A stretch of DNA of 64,000 bases. Source: Streptomyces hokutonensis (GTDB lineage: Bacteria; Actinomycetota; Actinomycetes; Streptomycetales; Streptomycetaceae). The DNA lies in assembly GCF_000376565.1 (NCBI RefSeq), contig NZ_BARG01000004.1, positions 1 to 64,000 on the forward strand, in the 5' to 3' direction. A program made the position numbers and the translations under genes. Positions 25,111 through 33,738 of this stretch are shown in pieces. The notes under the pieces are model-generated. The model was not told where the DNA came from. It was given only the letters and a program-made list of their open reading frames with translations, and ran no database searches. Position 1 is the first letter of the stretch. Every line of letters starts with the position of its first letter.

Positions 25111-26895
25111 GTGCCCTCCAGACGCACCGTCCTCGCCGCGACCATGGGCGTCACCGCGTCCCTCGCGGTCGGCACCCCCGCCCACGCCGACGACACCGCA
25201 CTCCGCTCGCTGATCTCCCGCATGCCCCTGGAGGAGAAGGTCGGCCAGCTCTTCGTGACGCGGGTCTACGGCCACTCCGCCACCGCCCCCGACCAGGCCG
25301 ATGCCGACGCCAACCTGAGCGAGCTCGGGGTGCGCACGGCCGCCGAGCTGATCGCGAAGTACCGGGTCGGCGGGATCATCTACTTCAGCTGGGCGCACAA
25401 CACCCGCGATCCGCACCAGATCGCCGGCCTCTCCAACGGCATCCAGAAGGCGTCCCTGGCCCAGCCGCGCGGGCTGCCCGTACTGATCGCCACCGACCAG
25501 GAGCACGGCATCGTCTGCCGGATCGGCAAGCCCGCGACCCTCTTCCCGGGCGCGATGGCGCTCGGCGCCGGCGGCTCCCGCGCCGACGCCCGCACGGTCG
25601 GCCGGATCTCCGGCGCCGAACTGCGCGCGATGGGCGTCAACCAGGACTACTCCCCCGACGCCGACGTGAACGTGAACCCGGCCAACCCGATCATCGGCGT
25701 GCGGTCCTTCGGCGCCGACCCGGACGCGGTGGCCGGCCTGGTCGCCGCCGAGGTCACGGGGTACCAGGACAGCCGGGTCGCGGCGACCGCCAAGCACTTC
25801 CCCGGGCACGGGGACACCGCCGTCGACAGCCACACCGGGTTCCCCGTCATCACACACAGCCGCGAGCTGTGGGGAAAGCTGGACGCCGTGCCCTTCCGGG
25901 CCGCCGTCAAGGCCGGGATCGACGCGATCATGACCGCGCACCTCAAGGTCCCGGCCCTCGACGACTCCGGCGACCCGGCCACCCTCTCCCACCCGATCGT
26001 CACCGGCGTACTGCGCGGCGAACTCGGCTACGACGGCGTCGTGGTCACCGACTCGCTGGGCATGGCGGGCGTCCGCCAGAAGTACGGCGACGACCGCGTG
26101 CCGGTGCTCGCGCTGAAGGCCGGGGTGGATCAACTCCTCGACCCGCCCTCCCTGGACATCGCGTGGAACGCCGTCCTCAAGGCAGTGCGGGACGGGGAGT
26201 TGGCCGAGGCCCGTCTCGACGAGTCGGTGCTGCGGGTGCTCCGGCTGAAGGCCCGGCTCGGCCTCTTCGAGGAGCCGTACGTCAGCCGGGCGGGCGTGGA
26301 CCACGTGGTCGGCAGCGCCGAACATCTCGCCACCGCCGACCGCATCGCCGAGCGCACCACCACCCTGCTGGTCAACAAGGCCGGGCTGCTCCCGCTGTCC
26401 CGCCGTACGCACGGGAACGTCCTGGTCGTCGGCGCCGATCCGGCCTCCCCCTCCGGTACGACGGGACCGCCGACCGGTGTACTCGCCGCCGCGCTACGGG
26501 AGTTGGGCTTCACGGCGACCGTCCTGTCCACCGGGACCACCCCCTCCGCCGAGACCGTCACGAAAGCCGTGGCAGCGGCGCGGGCGGCGGACGCGGTGGT
26601 GGCGGCGACCTACAACGTCACGGCAACCGACCCGCAGAAGGCCCTGGTCGAGCACCTGGTCGCGACGGGCACACCGGTCGTGGCCGTCGCCGTCCGCAAC
26701 CCCTACGATGTTGCCCAACTGCCCGCTGTCCCGGCCTACTTGGCGTCCTACTCCTGGACCGACGTCGAACTGCGGGCGGCGGCACGGGTGATCGCGGGCC
26801 GAGCGGCCCCGCGCGGGAAGCTCCCGGTGGCCGTGCAGCGCGCGGACGACCCGGCGCAGGTGCTGTATCCGGTCGGTCACGGACTGTCGTACTAG
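25111..26895 (+). CDS. Secreted family 3 glycoside hydrolase (beta-N-acetylhexosaminidase type)
   Basis: A 594-residue exported enzyme. The first 29 residues carry a twin-arginine-like start (VPSRRTVLAATMGVTASLAV) and an AHA-D cleavage site. The GH3 N-domain follows with GLPVLIATDQEHGIVCRIG, VAATAKHFPGHGDTAVDSH and the nucleophile Asp in GYDGVVVTDSLGMAG. KHFPGHGDT is the NagZ-subgroup motif with its His/Asp dyad, so removal of beta-linked N-acetylhexosamine from chitin or peptidoglycan fragments is expected. A GH3 C-terminal domain occupies about 420-594. AGGAG precedes the GTG at 25111 by 5 bases. Confidence 0.9.
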   Translation: MPSRRTVLAATMGVTASLAVGTPAHADDTALRSLISRMPLEEKVGQLFVTRVYGHSATAPDQADADANLSELGVRTAAELIAKYRVGGIIYFSWAHNTRDPHQIAGLSNGIQKASLAQPRGLPVLIATDQEHGIVCRIGKPATLFPGAMALGAGGSRADARTVGRISGAELRAMGVNQDYSPDADVNVNPANPIIGVRSFGADPDAVAGLVAAEVTGYQDSRVAATAKHFPGHGDTAVDSHTGFPVITHSRELWGKLDAVPFRAAVKAGIDAIMTAHLKVPALDDSGDPATLSHPIVTGVLRGELGYDGVVVTDSLGMAGVRQKYGDDRVPVLALKAGVDQLLDPPSLDIAWNAVLKAVRDGELAEARLDESVLRVLRLKARLGLFEEPYVSRAGVDHVVGSAEHLATADRIAERTTTLLVNKAGLLPLSRRTHGNVLVVGADPASPSGTTGPPTGVLAAALRELGFTATVLSTGTTPSAETVTKAVAAARAADAVVAATYNVTATDPQKALVEHLVATGTPVVAVAVRNPYDVAQLPAVPAYLASYSWTDVELRAAARVIAGRAAPRGKLPVAVQRADDPAQVLYPVGHGLSY

Positions 26896-27007
26896 AGGTA
26901 CGTCGGCAACCCTCCCCACCCCCGCCAAATAGCCCAAAGCCCCCCACACCGCTGGCGTGCGCCCGCCACCGAGGGTCACGCTGGGCGGGGGAAGTCCGGG
27001 GGGAACG

Positions 27008-27628
27008 ATGGGTGAGAGATGGAGCGCGGGGGCAGTGTGCGCGCTGCTCGCCGCCCTGCTGGCAGGCTGCTCGTCCGGCTCCGACGCGGGTGACAGCAGC
27101 CCCGGCGCGAGGGCGTCCGCGTCCTCGACCACCCAACCCTCCGGCTACGGCGCGGTGTTCCTCGGCGTCGACGAGTGCAGCTCCTTCGGTACGACGAGCT
27201 TCACCGAGGTGCCCTGCACCAGCGAGCGGGCCGCCGCCCGGGTCATCGCCCGCCACGACGGCGATGTGGGCAGCGGTCCCGCCTGCCCGGCGACCACCGA
27301 CTTCGTGCTGCACATCAGCGCCCAGGGCACCCCGGGCACGGGCCGCGACAGCGCCGTACCCAAGGGCTACGCCTGTATGCGCAACCTCGAACCCCCGCAT
27401 CCCGGCGACCCGGGCGGCGGGGGCGGGCCGCGCACGATCGTCGGCGACTGCGTCTACAGCTCGGGCAGCGGTCAGGTCCGGGAGACCGCGTGCGACGGCT
27501 CGGGGCAGAAGAAGCCGCAGTACAAGGTGGTCAAGGCCGTGCTGAAACGCGCGAGTTGCCCGGCCTCGACGGCCCTGTACGTCCAGCTCGGCGGCAGCCG
27601 ACCGGTGGGCTGCGCCCGGCCCGTGTAG
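27008..27628 (+). CDS. Putative lipoprotein
   Basis: A 206-residue exported protein with a lipobox LLAGC-SS (Cys near residue 21), so it is probably anchored to the outer face of the membrane. The mature part starts with a Ser-rich linker and has eight or so Cys residues (VDECSSFGTTSF; VPCTSE; PACPATTDFVLHISAQ; GDCVYSSGSG), suggesting disulfide bonds and small repeated modules. The ATG at 27008 follows a G-rich ribosome binding site. Function unknown; similar septum- or surface-associated lipoproteins are common in streptomycetes. Confidence 0.75.
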   Translation: MGERWSAGAVCALLAALLAGCSSGSDAGDSSPGARASASSTTQPSGYGAVFLGVDECSSFGTTSFTEVPCTSERAAARVIARHDGDVGSGPACPATTDFVLHISAQGTPGTGRDSAVPKGYACMRNLEPPHPGDPGGGGGPRTIVGDCVYSSGSGQVRETACDGSGQKKPQYKVVKAVLKRASCPASTALYVQLGGSRPVGCARPV

Positions 27629-27653
27629 TCAACGGCCGGGCGCAGCACGGGTG

Positions 27654-29069
27654 TTACGGGCGCAGGGTCGGCTCGCGCTCGACGCCCTGCCGGTCCAGCC
27701 GCGCGTCGTACGGTGCCAGCGGCTTCGCCTGTGCCGTCGTCGCGGCGGGGACACCGGCCCAGGCCAGGATGCGGGCGGTGGCCAGCGCCTTCTGGTCGGC
27801 GGTCAGGGCCGCGACGTTCGCGCCGTGGTTGAGGCCGGGCGCGGTGAAGACGTACGAGTCCTTCGCGCCCTTGCCGACGGCGAAGCGCTCGGCGCCCCAC
27901 GGGTCGTTCTGGCCGTAGACGAAGAGCATGTGGTCGGCGTGGTGGCGGACCCAGCTGTCCACGTCCCGCATCGCGCCCGGCTGGAACTTCATCGGGATGG
28001 AGCGCGGGACGAAGTTGCGGGGCGGCTGGTAGCCGTAGCGGATGTACTTCTTCTCGATGTACGGGAACTGGATGGTGGGCGCGCCGAGTTGGGTGCCCGC
28101 CTGGTAGTAGTACGGGGTGTACGGGGACAGGCCCTGGTCGGTGTAGAAGGAGAAGCCGGAGATCGTGTCGACCGAGGTCCAGATCTCGTCGTCGGTGGCG
28201 GCCTGTGCGTTCGCGGGGATGGTGTCGCAGTCGGAGAGCAGGCTGTACTGCCAGAAGCCCCAGACGTAGTCGAGGACGACGGCCTCGTAGGCCTTGTCCA
28301 GGCTGCCGACGGTGGTGAAGGTGAACCCGTTCTCGGCCGCGTAGGCCGCGTACTTCTGCTCCAGCGGCTCACGGCGCACCAGCGCCTCGCGCTGTACGGC
28401 GTCCAGGCGGTCGCGGCACTCCTTGGTGCCGACCTTGGTGAAGAAGCGGTCGTAGGCCGAATCCTCGTTGTTCACCACGTCGTTGGGGGCGACGTAGGCG
28501 ACGACGCCGTCCATGTCGCGGGGGTAGAACCGCTCGAAGTAGGTGGCCGTCATACCGCCCTTGGAGCCGCCGGTGGCGATCCAGTTCTTGGTGTAGATCG
28601 ACTTGAGGGCCTTGAAGACGCGGTGCTGGTCGCTGGCCGCCTGCCAGATGTCGAGCTTGGACCAGTCGGCCGGCTCGGGCCGGGACGGCGTGAAGTAGCG
28701 GTATTCCAGGGAGACTTGGTTGGCGTCCGCGATCCGGGTCGGTTCGCTGCGGCTGGGGGTCGTGGAGACGTTGTAGCCGCTGGTGTAGAAGACCGTCGGG
28801 CGCGAGACGTCCTTGTGCAGCACGGTGATCCGCTGCTGGAACGTGCCCTTGGACGGGTGCCGGTGGTCGATCGGCTGGGTGTAGTTCAGGACGAAGTAGC
28901 GGTAGCCGGTGTACGGCTTCTCCTGGACCAGGCTCATGCCGGGTATCGCCAGCAACTGGTCCTTGATGTCAGTGACTTGGCCGGCCTGGGCGGCGGTGGC
29001 CACCCCGGCCGTACTCAGCGTGCCTATGAGCACGGTGAGCGCCAGCAGCCATCTGAGCGCCTTGCGCAT
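27654..29069 (-). CDS. Secreted S37-type (tri/tetrapeptidyl) aminopeptidase
   Basis: A 471-residue secreted serine peptidase of the S37/PS-10 family, known from Streptomyces prolyl tripeptidyl and tetrapeptidyl aminopeptidases. The signal peptide ends at about residue 28 (ATAAQA). The catalytic Ser lies in WIATGGSKGGMTATYFERF (about 165). An acidic residue in MLFVYGQNDPWGAERF and the His in APGLNHGANVAAL complete the expected triad. GGGGAG is 5 bases before the ATG at 29069. It should trim peptides from the N-terminus outside the cell. The exact cleavage preference cannot be read from sequence. Confidence 0.88.
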   Translation of the reverse strand: MRKALRWLLALTVLIGTLSTAGVATAAQAGQVTDIKDQLLAIPGMSLVQEKPYTGYRYFVLNYTQPIDHRHPSKGTFQQRITVLHKDVSRPTVFYTSGYNVSTTPSRSEPTRIADANQVSLEYRYFTPSRPEPADWSKLDIWQAASDQHRVFKALKSIYTKNWIATGGSKGGMTATYFERFYPRDMDGVVAYVAPNDVVNNEDSAYDRFFTKVGTKECRDRLDAVQREALVRREPLEQKYAAYAAENGFTFTTVGSLDKAYEAVVLDYVWGFWQYSLLSDCDTIPANAQAATDDEIWTSVDTISGFSFYTDQGLSPYTPYYYQAGTQLGAPTIQFPYIEKKYIRYGYQPPRNFVPRSIPMKFQPGAMRDVDSWVRHHADHMLFVYGQNDPWGAERFAVGKGAKDSYVFTAPGLNHGANVAALTADQKALATARILAWAGVPAATTAQAKPLAPYDARLDRQGVEREPTLRP

Positions 29070-29165
29070 GCGATCTCCCCTGTGAGGCAGTTGTGAACCG
29101 GAAGCTATCGGAGCAACTACCGTCACACCAGAGGAGGTTGTTCACTCAGGGAGCTGTGCGTCGGT

Positions 29166-29552
29166 TCAGCACAGGATCCAGCCCGAGCCGACCGAGCCGC
29201 CCGCGACCGCGCCCTTGATCCGTACGCAGCGGTGGCCGGCGTGCACGGTGACCGGTCCGGCCCGGCGGACGTACCGCCCCTTGTCGACGACCGGGCGGCT
29301 GCCGCGGGCCTGGACGCTGACCGACATCGTGCGCTTGGCGCCGGGGTTCTTGGGGGCGGTGTACGCGCAGATGTAGTCGCCCCGGCGGAAGACATGGACG
29401 GTGCCGGTGGAGAAGGGCAGCGTCGCCACCTCCCGCCCCGGGCAGACCGACGCCGCCTGGGCGCTGCCGGGGGCCGCGAGCGCGAGCAGTCCGGACGCGG
29501 TGAGCACGGCCATGCCGAGCGCCACCCGCCGTCGTAGCGCACCCATGTCCAC
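29166..29552 (-). CDS. Small secreted protein of unknown function
   Basis: A 128-residue exported protein with a signal peptide (ALGMAVLTASGLLALAAPG, cleavage near AQA-A). The mature domain of about 95 residues has four Cys (SVCPGR; DYICAYT; HRCVRI; final Cys), suggesting a small disulfide-bonded fold. The GTG at 29552 is preferred because GGGAGGG stands 6 bases before it; an ATG at 29546 is the next choice. I do not recognise the family. It stands alone on the strand, 270 bases after the ABC exporter gene. Confidence 0.68.
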   Translation of the reverse strand: MDMGALRRRVALGMAVLTASGLLALAAPGSAQAASVCPGREVATLPFSTGTVHVFRRGDYICAYTAPKNPGAKRTMSVSVQARGSRPVVDKGRYVRRAGPVTVHAGHRCVRIKGAVAGGSVGSGWILC

Positions 29553-29654
29553 AGTCATCCCTCCCGCACAGCAGCCGAACAGCGTACTGATGTACGGACG
29601 CACGACGTATGTCGAACGGTTGCGCGGCCCTCGGCGAGTCGTACCGACCGCCCC

Positions 29655-29760
29655 TCAGCGGACCGTACCGACCGGCTCCTCGGTCTCGGGGGCACCGACG
29701 AACGTCCGCCACAGCTCGGCGTAGTACCCGCCCAGCGCCAGCAACTCGTCGTGCGTGCCG
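29655..29760 (-). pseudogene. Remnant of an ABC exporter C-terminus
   Basis: In one frame this segment reads GTHDELLALGGYYAELWRTF followed by VGAPETEEPVGTVR and a stop at 29655. The first 22 or so residues are identical to the C-terminus of the ABC exporter gene just upstream, and the last dozen differ. No start codon or ATPase core precedes it, so it is a scrap of a second ABC gene left after deletion or recombination. Confidence 0.7.
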
Positions 29761-29921
29761 GCAGAGCCTCCCCATGCCGCTCTCGCACCTCTCGGGCATC
29801 GAGACGGCGGCCGCGAGCCCGCGCAGGTCAGGCGGCGGTCGCGGGCGCGTCCTCGCCGACGAACGTCCGCCAGAGCTCGGCGTAGTACCCGCCCAGCGCC
29901 AGCAACTCGTCGTGCGTGCCG
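29695..29921. repeat. 66-base near-identical direct repeat
   Basis: The 66 bases at 29695-29760 recur at 29856-29921 with a single mismatch, 161 bases apart. The second copy is the true 3' end of the ABC exporter gene, and the first belongs to the remnant behind it. Near-perfect identity, including silent positions, indicates a recent duplication or gene conversion. Confidence 0.9.
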
Positions 29922-32900
29922 TCCTCCACCACCCGGCCGTGATCCATCACCACGACCCGGTCCGCGCGGGCCGCCGTTGTCAGGCGGTGGGCGACGACGA
30001 GGGTGGTGCGGCGGCCTGCGAGGCGGTCGGTGGCCTGGTTGACCTGGGCTTCCGTGGCCAGGTCCAGGGCCGCTGTCGCCTCGTCCAGGAGGAGGATGTC
30101 GGGGTCGACCAGCTCCGCGCGGGCCAGGGCGATCAGCTGGCGCTGGCCCGCCGAGAGGTTGCGGCCGCGCTCGGCGACCTCGTGGAGGTAGCCGCCGTCC
30201 AGCGTGGCGATCATCTCGTGCGCGCCGACCGCGCGGGCCGCCGCCTCCACCTCGGCGTCGCTCGCGTCGGGGCGGCCGTAGGCGATGGCGTCGCGGACGG
30301 TCCCCTGGAAGAGGTACGCCTCCTGGGGGACGACGCCCAGGTGGTGGCGGTACGACGTGATGTCGAGCGAGCGGAGGTCGGTGCCGTCGACCGTGACCCG
30401 GCCGCCCGTCGGGTCGTAGAAGCGGGCCACCAGTTTCACGAGCGTCGACTTGCCCGCGCCCGTCTCGCCGACGAACGCGACCGTCTGGCCCGCCGGGATC
30501 CTCAACTCGACGCCCCCGATGGCCTCTTCGTCGTCGCCGTACGCGAAGTGCACGTCCTCGAAGGCGATGTCGCCGCGCAGGGAGAGGACTTCGAGGGGTT
30601 CGTCGGCGGCTCGGGTGGAGGTCGGTTCCTGGAGGAGTTCCTGGATGCGGCCCAGGGAGACCGTGGCCTGCTGGTAGCCGTCGAAGACCTGCGAGAGCTG
30701 CTGGACCGGGGCGAAGAACAGGTCGATGTAGAGGAGGTACGCGACCAGGGCGCCTGTCGTCAGGGTCGCGTCGTCCACCCGTCCCGCACCCGCGATCAGT
30801 ACGGACGCCGCCGCCACCGACGACAGGAACTGCACGAAGGGGAAGTAGACCGAGATCAGCCGCTGGCCCCTGGTGCGGGCCGCGCGATAGCTGCTGCTGC
30901 GCTCGGCGAACCGCCTGCCGCCGTCCCGCTCGCGCCGGAACGCCTGCACGATCCGCAGCCCCGACACCGACTCCTGGAGGTCGGCGTTGACCAACGACAC
31001 GCGCTCACGGGCGAGTTCGTACGCCTTCACGCTCGCGCGGCGGAAGAAGAACGTGGCGATGACGAGGGGCGGGAGGGTCGCGAAGACGACCAGCGCGAGC
31101 TGTACGTCGATCACCAGCAGGGCGACCATGATGCCGAAGAAGGTGACGACCGAGACGAAGGCCGTGACCAGGCCCGTCTGGAGGAACGTGGAGAGGGCGT
31201 CGACGTCCGTCGTCATCCTCGTCATGATCCGGCCGGTCAACTCCCGCTCGTAGTAGTCGAGTCCGAGGCGCTGGAGCTGGGCGAAGATCTTCAGGCGGAG
31301 CGTGTAGAGGACCCGCTCCCCGGTGCGTCCGGTCATCCGCGTCTCGCCGCGCTGTGCCACCCACTGCACGGCCACCGCGACGAGCGCCAGCAGCGAGGCG
31401 GACCAGATCGCGCCGATCGCCATCTTCGTCACGCCCTGGTCGATGCCGTGCCGGATCATGACCGGCAGCAGCAGGCTCATGCTCGCGTCCACGGCGACGA
31501 GGCCGAGGCTGATCAGCAGCGGGGCGCCGAAACCGCGCAGCAGTCGGCGCAGTCCGTACGAGTCCTCGGCACGCACCGCGCGCGCCTCGTCGATGTCGGG
31601 GGTGTCGGTCGCCGGGGGCAACGCGTCGACCTGGGCGAGGAGTTCGGGTGTCGCGGGCATCCCGGACAGCGCGGTGTCCTTGGGCTCGCGGTCACCGGTC
31701 CACAGGCGGGGCGTGAGCCCGCGCTCGGCGTCGAACTCGGCGTCCAACTCCGCGCGTACGGAGGTGTCTTCGGCCGGTTCGCAGGCGGGCAGGGCGTGGC
31801 CGGGCGAGACGCCGCCGAGTTCGTCGGGGTCGGTGAGGAGGCGCCGGTAGAGCGGTGAGCGCTGCTGGAGTTCGTCGTGCGTGCCGATGGCGGCGAGGCG
31901 GCCCCCGTCGAGGACGGCGATGCGGTCGGCGAGGTTGAGGGTGGAGCGCCGGTGCGCGATCAGCAGGGTGGTCCGGCCCTCCATGACCTGTTTCAGGGCC
32001 TCGTGGATCTCGTGCTCGACGCGCGCGTCCACCGCCGAGGTCGCGTCGTCGAGGACCAGCAGGCGCGGGTCGGTGAGGATCGCGCGGGCGAGGGCGACGC
32101 GCTGGCGCTGGCCGCCGGAGAGGGTGAGGCCCTGCTCGCCGACCGTCGTGTCGTAGCCGTCGGGGAGTTCCTTGATGAACCGGTCGGCCTGGGCGGCACG
32201 CGCGGCGGTGAGGATCTCCTCCTCGGTCGCGTCGGGGCGGCCGTAGGCGATGTTGTTGCGGACCGTGTCGGAGAAGAGGAAGGAGTCCTCGGGGACCAGG
32301 CCGATCGCGGCCCGGAGGGAGTCGAGGGTGAGTTCGCGGACGTCGTGGCCGCCGACGAGGACGGCGCCGTGGGTGACGTCGTAGAAGCGGGGCAGCAGGA
32401 GCGAGACCGTGGACTTGCCGGAGCCGGAGGAGCCGACGACCGCGAGGGTCTCGCCGGGGCGGATCTCGAAGCTGAGGCCGTTGAGGACGGGGCGGTCGTC
32501 GTCGTAGCCGAAGGAGACGTCGTCGAACTCAACCGTAGCCGGGGCGTCGGCGGGGAGTTCCTTGGTGCCGTCCGTCATCGAGGGCTCGGTGTCGATGAGC
32601 TCCAGGACGCGCTCGGTGCCGGCGCGGGCCTGCTGGCCGACCGTGAGGACCACGGCCAGCATGCGGACCGGGCCGACGAGCTGCGCGAGGTAGGTGGAGA
32701 ACGCGACGAACGTGCCGAGCGTGATGTGACCGCGCACCGCGAGCCAGCCGCCGAGCGCGAGCATCGCGACCTGGCCGAGGGCGGGGACGGCCTGGAGGGC
32801 GGGGGTGTAGCGGGCGTTCTGCCGGATGGTGCGGAGGCGGCCCGCGTAGAGGCGGCGGCCGACCTCGCGCAGCTTTCCGGTCTCCTGGTCCTCCTGGCCG

Positions 32901-33550
32901 AAGCCCTTCACCACGCGTACGCCGCTGACGGCGCCGTCGACGACTCCCGCGACGGCGGCGGCCTGGGCCTGCGCGTACCAGGTGGAGGGGTGGAGCTTGC
33001 TGCGGCTGCGGCGGGCGATGAAGCCGAGCGCGGGGGCGACGGCCAGGGCGACCAGGGTCAGCGGCAGCGACAGCCAGGCCATGATCGCGAGGGAGATCAG
33101 GAAGAGCAGCACGTTCCCGATGGTCATCGGGAGCATGAAGAGCAGGCCCTGGATCAGCTGGAGGTCGCTGGTGGCGCGGCCGACGACCTGGCCGGTGGAC
33201 AGCTCGTCCTGGCGGCGGCCGTCGAGGCGGGTGATCGTGCCGTACATCTCGGTGCGGAGGTCGTGCTGGACGTCCAGGGCGAGGCGGCCGCCGTAGAAGC
33301 GGCGGACGTACGTCGAGACGTAGACGAGGAGGGCGGCGACGATCAGGGCGGCCGCCCAGGGGGCCATGGAGCGGGTGTGGCCGGTGATCACGTCGTCGAT
33401 GATCACCTTGGTGACCAGCGGGACGACGGCCATGACCGCCATGCCGGCGAGCGAGGCGCCGAGGGCCAGGACCACGTCCTTGGGGTATCGCCAGGCGTAC
33501 CCGGCGAGCCTTCTGGCCCAGCCCTGCGGTTCCCCCTGCTTCGCTGCCAC
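29828..33550 (-). CDS. Fused heterodimer-type ABC exporter (two TMD-NBD halves)
   Basis: A 1240-residue multidrug/lipid-type exporter made of two complete half-transporters. Half 1: membrane domain to about residue 330, Walker A GSSGSGKST (about 373), signature LSGGQ (about 477), Walker B LLVLDD. Half 2: membrane domain about 665-970, Walker A GETGAGKST (about 1028), signature LSAGQ, Walker B ILLLDE. In NBD1 the catalytic Glu is Asp (about 502); in NBD2 the signature has Ala for Gly. These two changes meet at the same composite ATP site, so one site is degenerate and one canonical, as in TM287/288 or BmrCD. GGAAGG is 7 bases before the GTG at 33550. Substrate unknown. Confidence 0.93.
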   Translation of the reverse strand: MAAKQGEPQGWARRLAGYAWRYPKDVVLALGASLAGMAVMAVVPLVTKVIIDDVITGHTRSMAPWAAALIVAALLVYVSTYVRRFYGGRLALDVQHDLRTEMYGTITRLDGRRQDELSTGQVVGRATSDLQLIQGLLFMLPMTIGNVLLFLISLAIMAWLSLPLTLVALAVAPALGFIARRSRSKLHPSTWYAQAQAAAVAGVVDGAVSGVRVVKGFGQEDQETGKLREVGRRLYAGRLRTIRQNARYTPALQAVPALGQVAMLALGGWLAVRGHITLGTFVAFSTYLAQLVGPVRMLAVVLTVGQQARAGTERVLELIDTEPSMTDGTKELPADAPATVEFDDVSFGYDDDRPVLNGLSFEIRPGETLAVVGSSGSGKSTVSLLLPRFYDVTHGAVLVGGHDVRELTLDSLRAAIGLVPEDSFLFSDTVRNNIAYGRPDATEEEILTAARAAQADRFIKELPDGYDTTVGEQGLTLSGGQRQRVALARAILTDPRLLVLDDATSAVDARVEHEIHEALKQVMEGRTTLLIAHRRSTLNLADRIAVLDGGRLAAIGTHDELQQRSPLYRRLLTDPDELGGVSPGHALPACEPAEDTSVRAELDAEFDAERGLTPRLWTGDREPKDTALSGMPATPELLAQVDALPPATDTPDIDEARAVRAEDSYGLRRLLRGFGAPLLISLGLVAVDASMSLLLPVMIRHGIDQGVTKMAIGAIWSASLLALVAVAVQWVAQRGETRMTGRTGERVLYTLRLKIFAQLQRLGLDYYERELTGRIMTRMTTDVDALSTFLQTGLVTAFVSVVTFFGIMVALLVIDVQLALVVFATLPPLVIATFFFRRASVKAYELARERVSLVNADLQESVSGLRIVQAFRRERDGGRRFAERSSSYRAARTRGQRLISVYFPFVQFLSSVAAASVLIAGAGRVDDATLTTGALVAYLLYIDLFFAPVQQLSQVFDGYQQATVSLGRIQELLQEPTSTRAADEPLEVLSLRGDIAFEDVHFAYGDDEEAIGGVELRIPAGQTVAFVGETGAGKSTLVKLVARFYDPTGGRVTVDGTDLRSLDITSYRHHLGVVPQEAYLFQGTVRDAIAYGRPDASDAEVEAAARAVGAHEMIATLDGGYLHEVAERGRNLSAGQRQLIALARAELVDPDILLLDEATAALDLATEAQVNQATDRLAGRRTTLVVAHRLTTAARADRVVVMDHGRVVEDGTHDELLALGGYYAELWRTFVGEDAPATAA

Positions 33551-33667
33551 GCGGGTGCCTTCCGTTCGCCGATCTACGGAAGGCACCAACGCGCGGCGGA
33601 GCGGATTTCATCCCTCCGCAACAAAACGCTTCGCGAGGGCCGGTTGTCGGGTGCGGGTGCGTCGTGG

Positions 33668-33717
33668 CTGGTCGCGCCCACGCGGCGGAGCCGCATATCG
33701 ATACAGCCCCGCGCCCC
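33668..33717. repeat. Streptomyces intergenic repeat element (copy 1)
   Basis: This intergenic stretch starts CTGGTCGCGCCCACGCGGCG and ends in CAGCCCCGCGCCCC. It contains GCGGCGGAGCCGC, a small hairpin, and resembles a dispersed element I recognise from many Streptomyces intergenic regions. A related copy is at 61508. It lies between the esterase-like gene and the ABC exporter, both on the minus strand. Function unknown; a REP-like or terminator role is possible. Confidence 0.5.
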
Positions 33718-33738
33718 CAAAAGACTTTCCTCGCGCCC

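Noticed and set aside
29609..31858. 749-codon frame opposite the ABC exporter
   Set aside because: Shadow frame; the exporter's motifs are complete on the other strand.
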